NCBI GenBank assembly: GCA_024516035.1
Contig: CM044958.1
Coordinates: 25,682,727-25,746,726 of the forward strand
Source of the DNA: Bactericera cockerelli
Lineage: Eukaryota > Arthropoda > Insecta > Hemiptera > Triozidae
Reading direction: 5' to 3'
DNA: 64,000 nt
Made by a program: the position numbers and the translations under genes. Of the stretch, positions 11,401 to 21,929 are shown in pieces. The notes below the pieces were generated by a model that had not been told where the DNA came from, did not search any database, and was given only the letters and a program-made list of their open reading frames with translations. The stretch's first letter is position 1. Each line of letters begins with the position of its first letter.

Positions 11401-11950
11401 TTTAAAAGATTTCCTTATAAAAGGCCGATTCTTATATAAAAATCATAATTTTATAGTTTTCATTTTCTTAAATACCTAATGTAAAAAAGCATGGTCTTAT
11501 TTCCGGGAGAGATACTCGTGGTGACCCCTGCAACAAGCCGGAGAGAATTCGGGTAACAAAAGGTCAACGGGAGAGAACTCATTACCTCACCTTGATAAGG
11601 TGATTACAAATTAATTTCTTTGGCATTTGTAAATCCAGGTGTTTTAGTGTCCCTCATAGGAGGCTCCGAGTTCTATTTAGCATTGAAAGATAAACCTAAT
11701 TATGTGGAGTATAGAATCAAGAGGTCTTGCATTGCAAATTTATATATTATTTACTCACTTTAGGGACTCAGGGGGACAAATCTGTGATCCAAATACATAT
11801 TGACCTTAGAAAAATTAAATACGTACTGCTAAAACTATATCTAAAAAAAAGACAACTTGGTACATTCACATTTTCCCAGCTTATTTACTTTTGTTATTCA
11901 TAATGTTTCAGTAGTGTATGAACCTATATTTTCGTACAAAAAGAACTGAT
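11401..11950. other. Non-coding stretch before the palindrome
   Basis: AT-rich DNA in which I recognise neither exon nor repeat unit. Confidence 0.35.
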
Positions 11951-12493
11951 ATCCCCCCAAAAACACCACTTCGTGGTTAAAAAAAGAAGAACGCCTCACT
12001 CAAAAGAATGATTATAATTAGCTAAAAATAAATGATATCAAATTGAGAACACCTTACCACCTCTCTTTCTATATCTCTGCACTCCTCTCTGAATTTATTC
12101 CTCTTATGTTTATCTTTCTTTATCCTTTCTAGGGGTCATCCCAAACTTGATTTCTCTTTAAATTCACTTGTTGTACGGCAATAAAAAAGGCGGTCGCGGT
12201 GTAATTTTCTCGATTCAAATCAAATAAGTTCAGAAAAATCATACTCCGACCGCCATTTTTTATTGCCGTGCAACAAGTGAATTTAAAGAGAAATCAAGTT
12301 TGGGATGACCCCTAGAAAGGATAAAGAAAGATAAACATAAGAGGAATAAATTCAGAGAGGAGTGCAGAGATATAGAAAGAGAGGTGGTAAGGTGTTCTCA
12401 ATTTGATATCATTTATTTTTAGCTAATTATAATCATTCTTTTGAGTGAGGCGTTCTTCTTTTTTTAACCACGAAGTGGTGTTTTTGGGGGGAT
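11951..12493. mobile_element. Foldback element, 543-bp near-perfect palindrome
   Basis: The left end 'atccccccaaaaacaccact' is matched by its reverse complement ending at 12493. The two arms of about 240 bp pair almost perfectly around a loop at about 12192-12256, which is itself bounded by ggcggtcg/cgaccgcc. There is no transposase. Open frames inside it are by-products. Confidence 0.95.
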
Positions 12494-13657
12494 TATCCAT
12501 TCTGAACAGGAATATAAAGCTGGATATCACAAAATTATTGTGTTGTGTGCCTTACGAGAGAGTTACGAGAGAGGTTCATAAGTCAGGCCGCGCCACTGCA
12601 CAAAATTTGGTAACTACCAAGGTATGTAGTTCAATTTATGTGATGCTTTGTACATGGGTGTCCTACCTACGAGTATCTCTGACAAAAAAAAATGTGTGCC
12701 ATTACAAAGCGATACACTTTTTGAATAGGTTTGAAGGTTTGTCGGAAGGGTGCTATGTTGTCAAATGCACGCAAATTGAAAATCTCTGGTCAGAGATGTC
12801 TAATCCATCCGTATTCAATTGACTTAAGTAGAGAGTGATAAAACTCAAGCTAAGAAATTTTCCGCCAAAAAAATCTCTTGTTTGAAACTTTTGAAAATTT
12901 TCATTTTCGTAATTTCGTTAATCGTTTTTGCCATTTGCCATTCGCATTCGTTTAACTTTTCTTCATTCTTATTTTCTTTGTATTATTAGACGGTGTACCT
13001 TTTTTCTAATTGAATAGATAAAAATTTACTGCTTTTCTTAATTTTATAATTCCTTGGAGCTTTTAGTGTCATAAAAGTACAAATCTATTTCATTACAATT
13101 TCGATTTTACACACTGAGACCGAGAATCCAAGATCCTAGAGCTTTGTTTGTGTGGCACATTCATGTTTATAATCTATTTACTACCCAATCAATAAATAAT
13201 CAGTAAAAACTCACAATCACCAGAGTCAGCTGTAAGTATGTACTTGTGATAGTTACATCTCTTCTTATTTAGTATAAGAATTTATCACATTTGTTAAAAT
13301 GAGAACTTTTTCTGTTCCTGCCAGTAACATTAACAAGCCTATTTAAAACCTTAGAAACTGGCCAGGCTAGGAGGTAGTTGTTCCTGTTTGTTGCTTTGTA
13401 TGACAAGGAGAACAGCCTGTGGACCTATTCTTCCAGGAACCACAAAGCTACGCAAGTCATGTTTTTAAATAATAGTAGTTTATCAGTGCTAACCTGTGGT
13501 GTGCATGACCATAGAAGTTGACATACATCACTATGATTTAATAAGTTGACATACATCACTATGATCTAATAAAAAGATAGATAGATAGATTAGTGCCAAT
13601 CTTGATAGCCATTAGGTCATAAAAAGTGAATATAATAAATTTGCATTTTCATTCCAG
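12494..13657. other. HAT1 5' flank, probably including a 5'UTR intron
   Basis: The HAT1 start exon is preceded by an acceptor (attccag, ending 13657), so a non-coding first exon should lie somewhere upstream. I cannot place it. A block at about 13320-13450 ('aaactggccaggctag...tgttgctttg') recurs in decayed form at 14275-14400, and 'aagttgacatacatcactatgat' is tandemly doubled at 13517-13560. Confidence 0.4.
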
Positions 13658-13670
13658 ACACGGCACCACC

Positions 13671-16600
13671 ATGGATATCATAACAGAAGCAGAGAAATAC
13701 ACTGTTGACAGCAATGAAGTGGTTGAATTCAAAATGGGTACAATCTTTTATAAATACCTTCCTAATTAACTATCATATCACAATTCAGAAAAAAAAGACT
13801 GGGGCCCAAGTGCATAGTTGCTAATTCAAACAACTTTATACACAATCAAATGACTAATATTATTGCTTAATCAGGTTGTTAGTGAATATGCACTGTAATA
13901 ACTCTGTAGGCTCAAGATTGTTGTAGTGGCATAGGCTATACCAAATTATAACCGACCTCAGTAGCTTGATCGATAAGGCGACGGACTTGTAACCTGGAGG
14001 TCGGTGGTTCAAGTCCCGGTTTCAGGGTAGATTTAGTAAAGTGAGTTTGAGTAGTTGTGATATCACAAAAGTGATTAACACAAATATGATAACTATACCA
14101 AATTATTATGATGGTCTCTAACTTGTTCAGTAAAAAATAATTTCAGTGTGTTATGTCTTTCTAATATTAGAGAGAATTGTCACACACAGCTATTCCCAGC
14201 TTGTCCTGACCTACTTGTCAAGAGTGATTTGATGTGGGACCAACCATTGTGAGGACTTTTGTCTTCTTTATTTGTTTCAATCTTATTTAAACACTAGAAA
14301 TTGACCAGCTAGCTAGGCTGGATAAGGGTTTATTACTGTTAGTTGCCTTGGATAATAGGTAAAAAAATCCATTTTGTTATTATTTCCCTGGTACCACACT
14401 GTGAGCTCATTGATTTTACATACTCTATTTAACATGTTGATATGCTTTTGTTCATATATTGATTGTGCTCACATTGTAAGAAAATTTAGCTCAATTTAAT
14501 GGTATATCTAGGTTAGGTTTGTGGTAAAATTTGAAGACTGAGTTTATTTTATTATGAAAACAGGCTCATGCAATGTTTGAAATTTGTGGTTTACCAACAT
14601 GTGGTCTTACATTAAACATTTGTCCCACATCATTAAATTATCTATCTCTGGATTTATACATTAATTAATGATAAATAGGTAGTGTGCGGTATGGTATATT
14701 TTACAGTACATGACCAATTTACACAAAAAAAAGAACAATAACAATTTTTTTTTACAGTAATACCATTTGACAGAGCTGCATTGTTTTTTCTATCCTTGAA
14801 GTTAATATTTATTAATTATTTATTTTATTATTTCCAATTTCAGTGAAAAAAGTGTCTGATTTGGAAAATGATTTGTGTTCCTTTAAACCAGAAATGTCTC
14901 ATCAAATATTTGGACAACAGTAAGTATATATGATATATTTAAGTATTTTTTTTTTACATAAAATTGGTCATACCTAGTTAAAGTTGTTTGCATGGTCACT
15001 TCAAGAACACATTATCAAAAATAATTAAAGATCATGTTTTATAATTATATAATATGTAAGTAACTACATACTTTCATAATCAAACTTATCACTAAATTAA
15101 TGCACTTTCCATTACTTATATAACTACCTGATGAGGTTGATGCTCAAAATCTTTTCTACCACCTAGTCCTTAAAGTATTATTAATTTGTGGTGACATACT
15201 CAAATAAATGAGGAAAAAGTGCAAGCATAGGTAGGTTATTCAATCCACAGATCAATGTTCTTCCTTACCTATTTGCATTACAAATTTAGTGTCCTGTCCA
15301 CATCTGGTAGTTACCAAAGCTTCACATGATTAGAAAGAAGCATCGTTTTCGTAAAGAAGGGTATTTTGAGAGTGGTAATTTTTGGGAAAGGGACAAAGGT
15401 GTCTTGTTTTCAGGTACTCTGAGCAATGCAACATAGTGGATAAATCTGGGAAAAAAAAAAAAAAAAAAATCAGTTTCTAACAAAGGATTCTTAGGGACAT
15501 GTATTGTTTTGTTCCAATATTATTCTTATTTTTTGATAAAAAGTGTAAATTGTATTCATTAGACTAATTACTTCCAAGAATATCTAATATTATGTAGATA
15601 TTAGAAAATTGTGTTTGTTTTTGTAAAAATAAATAAATACATTTTGTAACCTTCTGAGCAATCATTTTACTGATTTCACTCACAAGAACTAATGCTATTT
15701 GATGGTTTTTACATTTGTTTGTTATTTTTTATTTCAGAGAAACCATATTTGGATATCTAGACTTGAGAATCAAGCTGTATTTCACTGCTGGAAGATTGTT
15801 CGACTATGTAAACATTGAATACACAGATAAAATTGATCCAGAACAATTCAATGGAGTTAAGGTAATTTTTCAAGTTATTAATTATTATATTATTATTAAA
15901 TATGTTAGATCATAATAATCATGAAATGTCAGAAAGTTACTACCACTGGGAACTGTGTATTGAGCTGATACCTACTCAAAATTACACCTCTCTGAGAAAC
16001 TCCTTATTTCAGGTCCTCTTTTTCATGAAGTACTCAAAGTTGAACTCTTGTGATGGCTATTCTCAATTTAAACCAGGTAGAGTTGGGTTAATATTTTGTA
16101 AGTTTTCACATCATGGTGTAAACCCCATTTGGAAGAGAGAAAAAAATAAATATTGCAAGATAAAGATGTAGGTAAGTTGGCATTGCTACTATAGCCCAGA
16201 CTTAGACAATATTTTATTTAATTATAAATGTATGTCCCTGAGGCAATCTTTATATCTTATTTCCCCAGCCAGATGATATTCATGAGGCATTGAAGAAGCT
16301 GTACAACTTTGAGATGAATACTAATTTAGACAAGTTTGTGGCGTCCATTGATAAGGAACCCCTTTTCAAACCTAGGGAGAACTCATACATAGCTTCAAGC
16401 ATATCACAGGTATTTTTTCCGTTTCTTTTAGTTTATCTTTTAAAATTAAAAGTAATTTCAAACAAAAATAAGTTTGTTATAATTATGTATAAATCTATAA
16501 ATCTCTTTTGAATAACCCGTATGTGTTTTAAGCAGAACAGTTACAAGTTACAGCATTGAAAATTGACATTATTTTCAGAATTCTGGTTCTAATAACAATA

Positions 16601-19600
16601 CTTTCAATTACTTACCTGTATTGGTCACATTTGCTGGAAAATGATTGTTTTGCTTTTCAGTGAGTGAGGATGGAGACCATAGTGAGAAAACATATGAACT
16701 GTTCAGTGTGCAGACAGTAGACCCAGAAATTGTCTCCTACCTGTCTCGTGTGCAGCCATTTCTTCTGTGGTACATTGACTGTGCTTGCTTTGTTGATACC
16801 GATGATGACCGCTGGTCCTACTTCTTCCTGTAAGTCCACTATTTTTACATTCCTTATCCTATAATAAGGAAAGTATTGTATTTATCGAAAATTTGACCTA
16901 TTCAGTTTCTTACATTTCTGAACAAATCAGTGATACCGTACTAGTGCCTTATGCCTATACCCCTGAACGACCAATATATATTAAACAAGAGCTACATCAC
17001 AAACAAGTATAGTTCGAGAATGTGCAGTGTCAGTAGATTATTATACATAATTGACTGTTCTACTGGGAAATTTAATTATATTTTGATTTTTTTTTTTTAA
17101 TCAGCCTTCCTTAATAATTATCTCCAGCAAAGTATGAGATGATTGTGGGGGCCCAAGATATGCAAGTAATCCTAAGAGTTATGGAATGGACTGTCTGGTT
17201 TTATTGCTCACAATGGAAACATTTATTTTTATTTATTTACACTTTATTTTTTATACAATACATACAACAATAAATTATTAACAAAGATAGAAAAAATTAA
17301 CAATAGGTATTAAAAAAAAATAAGATATAGAAAAAATAAATAAATTTAAATTGTCATGAACATTATAATATGACTTTCAGCTTCGAGAAGTACTCCAATG
17401 AGAACCAGGAAACATGCTATGGGCTGGTGGGCTACGCCACAGTGTACAAATACTACACCACCCCCTTCTCCCTCCCCCCCAAGTGGAGACCCCGCATCAG
17501 CCAGCTGTTTGTCCTCCCCCCCTACCAGGGCTCAGGGCTGGGGCCCCGCCTCTATGACTCCATATGCCGTCGCTTCCTACAGGACCCTCACGTGATCAGC
17601 ATTACAGGTGAGAGCCACAAAATAAATAAATATCTACATATTTTATGTATATATTTATTTATTTTTTGTTATCATATAATTATAATGTATATATTTATTT
17701 ATTTTTTCTTTATTTTTTTCTTCTATTATATTGTATTTTAATTTGTAATTATTTGTATTGTATATAATATGTCCTATCAATAAAGTGTAAATAAATAAAT
17801 ATGTGATAAGCATTGCAGGTGAGATAGCCTTATGTGATCAGCACTACAGGTGAGATAGCCTTATGTGATCAGCATTACAGGTGAGATAGCCTCATGTGAT
17901 AAGCATTACAGGTGAGATATGTAGCCACATGTGATCAGCACTACAGGTGAGATAGCCTCATGTGATCAGCATTACAGGTGAGATACCCTCACGTGATCAG
18001 CATTACAGGTGAGATAGCCTCATGTGATCAGCATTACAGGTGAGATACCCTCACGTGATCAGCATTACAGGTGAGATAGTCTCATGTGATCAGCATTACA
18101 GGTGAGATAGCCTCACGTGATCAGCATTACAGGTGAGAGCCACATGTGATCAGCATTACAGGTGAGATAGCCTCACGTGATCAGTATTACAGGTGAGATA
18201 GCCTCACGTGATCAGCATTACAGGTGAGAGCCACATGTGATCAGCATTACAGGTGAGATAGCCTCACGTGATCAGCATTACAGGTGAGATAGCCTCACGT
18301 GATCAGCATTACAGGTGAGAGCCACATGTGATCAGCATTACAGGTGAGATAGCCTCACGTGATCAGTATTACAGGTGAGATAGCCTCACGTGATCAGCAT
18401 TACAGGTGAGAGCCACATGTGATCAGCATTACAGGTGAGATAACCTCACGTGATCAGCATTACAGGTGAGATAGCCTCACGTGATCAGCATTACAGGTGA
18501 GAGCCACATGTGATCAGCATTACAGGTGAGATAGCCTCACGTGATCAGTATTACAGGTGAGATAGCCTCACGTGATCAGCATTACAGGTGAGATAGTCTC
18601 ATGTGATCAGCACAACAGGTGAGATAGTCTCATGTGATCAGCACAACAGGTGAGATAGCCTTATGTGATCAGCATTACAGTTGAGATAGTTTCATGTGAT
18701 CAGCACAACAGGTCAGATAGTCTCATGTGATCAGCATTACAGGTGAGATAGCCTCATGTGATCAGCATTACAGGTGAGATAGCCTCACGTGATCAGCATT
18801 ACAGGTGAGATAGCCTCATGTGATCAGCATTACAGGTGAGATAGCCTTATGTGATCAGCATTACAGGTGAGATAGCCTCATGTGATAAGCATTGCAGGTG
18901 AAATAACCTCATGTGATCAGCATTACAGGTGACATAGCCTCATGTTATTAGCATTACAGGTGAGCAAAAAACAGAAGAGGTTTTTGACAGAATCTCTAGA
19001 GAGATAAAATTGAGATCTTTTGCAAATGTAGAGAGAAGATAAATAACTATGCGAGGAAGAGATTTGAATGATTAGAGTGAAATAGAGTGAGACCATAGTT
19101 CAGATAGAGAGAATGCAAGTACATATGTACTAGAAAAGGACAAAACTGTGGTTAGCAAAATCAATGATGTGGTTAGCAAAATCAAAGTAGATAGTAAACA
19201 TTTCTGGAAATTCTATAAAAACAAGAAAGCCCTATCTAAAAAAGATACATTAAGATACAATGGAATAGAAATCACTGACCCTCAAAATATTGCTGACTCG
19301 TTTGCCACTCATTTCTTCAGTGCTTACAACCATGCCACTCCACCTAACGTCCATACAACCGAAACATCAGATTTTATATCATACATACACATCGATGAGA
19401 TCACAGAAAAAGATATCGAATCAGAAATAAAAAACATGGACACCAACAAACCAGCAGGAACTGATGAAATACCCCCTATTTTCTTTAAAAAATGTTTAAA
19501 ATCTATAATAATACCACTTATTTACATTTTTAACTCAGCCCTAAAAAACTCTCTATTTCCCACTAAACTAAAAGAGGCTATGATAACCCCGGTACCTAAG

Positions 19601-21013
19601 AAATCTTCCACTGAAATCTCAACATTCAGACCTGTTTCAAACCTGAATGCAATAGCAAAGATATTGGAAGGTATTCTTTACTCAAAAATCTCCAATCATG
19701 TTTTATCCATCATATCGAAAAATCAGCATGGTTTTGTTGCCGGTAGATCAACAGTGACAAACCTTGTTGAATTCTGCCACTATACCTCAACAACAATGGC
19801 TGAAAACAATCAAGTAGATGTTATCTACACAGATATACAAAAATGTTTTGATCAGATCTTTCATACAGCGATCATAAATAAATTAAGGTCCGCAGGATTT
19901 TCACCTCCCCTTGTAACTTTTCTCAATACCTATCTGACCAACAGAATAAACCGCGTCATTTGGACAGACCTGGAGGGACATAATAAGTACTTGTCACGTT
20001 CTTTCAGTCCTCCATCTGGAATTGGTCAGGGGTCGAAGTTGAGCAGCCTCATCTTCATTCTTGCATATGATGACCTAAAACATCACATATCTCACTCAGA
20101 ATACAAACTTTATGCTGATGACATTAAAATTTATAGAATAATCAATAAGACAAGTGACTGTGACTTACTACAAAAGGACCTCGATTCTCTACATCTTTGG
20201 CTAAACTCTATTGGACTACATTTTCATCCAGACAAGTGTGCCAAAATGACTTTCACATACAAAAAACATAAAATTGAACACACATACAACGTTGACAATA
20301 CCCCTCTGCAAGAAAAATCATCAATCAAAGATCTTGGTGTTGTAATAACTAACAATTTATCTTGGAATAAACACATTGAACAAACAACTAAAAAAGCCTA
20401 TTCTACCCTAGGCTGCATAATACGCCACTGTGATCCCATAGACGACATGGACGCTATACTCCTTCTATATAAATCCTTAGTGCGTTCCATACTTAACGCC
20501 TCTGTTGTATGGTGTCCTCAAACCCAAATAAATAGAAAAAAAGTTGAAATCATCCAGAAAAAATTTGTTAGGTACCTTTTCTACAAGCTAAATGGTTTCT
20601 ACCCAAAGTACCCTAACTACATACCCTACAATTCATTAATAGAAAACATTCCTATAGACTCAGTCCAATCAAGATTTGACCAAAACCAAATTTCATTTCT
20701 ACTAAAATTACTAAGTCACAAAATAGATAGTCCCTACATCCTCTCCAATCTCAATATTCATGTACCAAAACCTAGATTACGTCCCAACATCTCTACCTTT
20801 TTTAGTATTCCAATATCAAGAAATAACCATCATTTAAAATCTCCCATTAACCATATAATGCACCATTATAATACATTAAACCCTAAACCTGACATATTTT
20901 AATATAATGTTGGGAATAATGTACCTAATTATAACTTTCGTTTTTAGTAAAAACATTTCAGTTATTGCTGTGTTTTGAACCATTTACGGTCGAAACACAG
21001 TGTTGAAATTACG

Positions 21014-21047
<34 letters not shown>

Positions 21048-21896
21048 AACCGATCCTTTGGTTAAGGGGAAGTATAAAAATATATTGCTAAGAGGGAACT
21101 TAGTATTTTTCCCCTATTTTTGTGATAGTTTTATGTCCTCATTAACAAAGCTCAACCTCTTTAACTTCTAGTGGAAGACCCTTCAGAGGAATGCCAATAT
21201 CTGAGGGACTACGTAGATGTTAGCAACTGTGCCAAGCTGTCTGGCTGGAGTAAGCAAGATCTGCTCAAGGGCTACTCACCTGCCATGGAAAAGCAAGTGT
21301 ATGAGGAACTGAAATTGTGTAAAGTAAGTTAGTTTCTTATTATGTGCATGGCTATGGTGCTAGTTTGTGTACCAGAGGGTCTTCTCTAAATTCCAAAGTA
21401 AATATTTTTGTACCATATTTCATGAAAACTCGTGAAATATCTGTGAAAGGCTTAATTTATTAATAATACTTTTGTTGATGCTTCATAAAACTTGGTTTGT
21501 TCTGATAGATATTTTTTTTTCAATTAATAAAGCCATAAAAAAATGAATGAAAACTTGTAGTTGACCAATTCATATCATACAAGTAAGACTAACTAAAAAC
21601 ATAGATTTTCACCAGGATCGCCTCACGTCCTGCTAGTGTCCCCAAAATGGAATTAGTTGTGTTTTATAAATTGTCATGCTATATTTTAGAATTCAAGCTT
21701 TTCTCAGGTACCCTAAAATTGCTAAGTTATACAACAAAGTACTCGCTTCCACAGGTATTCCTCAAGAAATTATAAAGAATGAAAATAAAATAGATCCTTC
21801 AATACCAGCCATTTGTCTACTATGCCAGAATACAAACCATGATGTACAGTTGTACACTAACTCTTCGCCTGCCCAGCCATAAGCACAACTCTAGAT

Positions 21897-21929
<33 letters not shown>

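Noticed and set aside
12445..12822. 125-codon frame
   Set aside because: Half of it is one arm of the 543-bp palindrome, the rest has no coding character.
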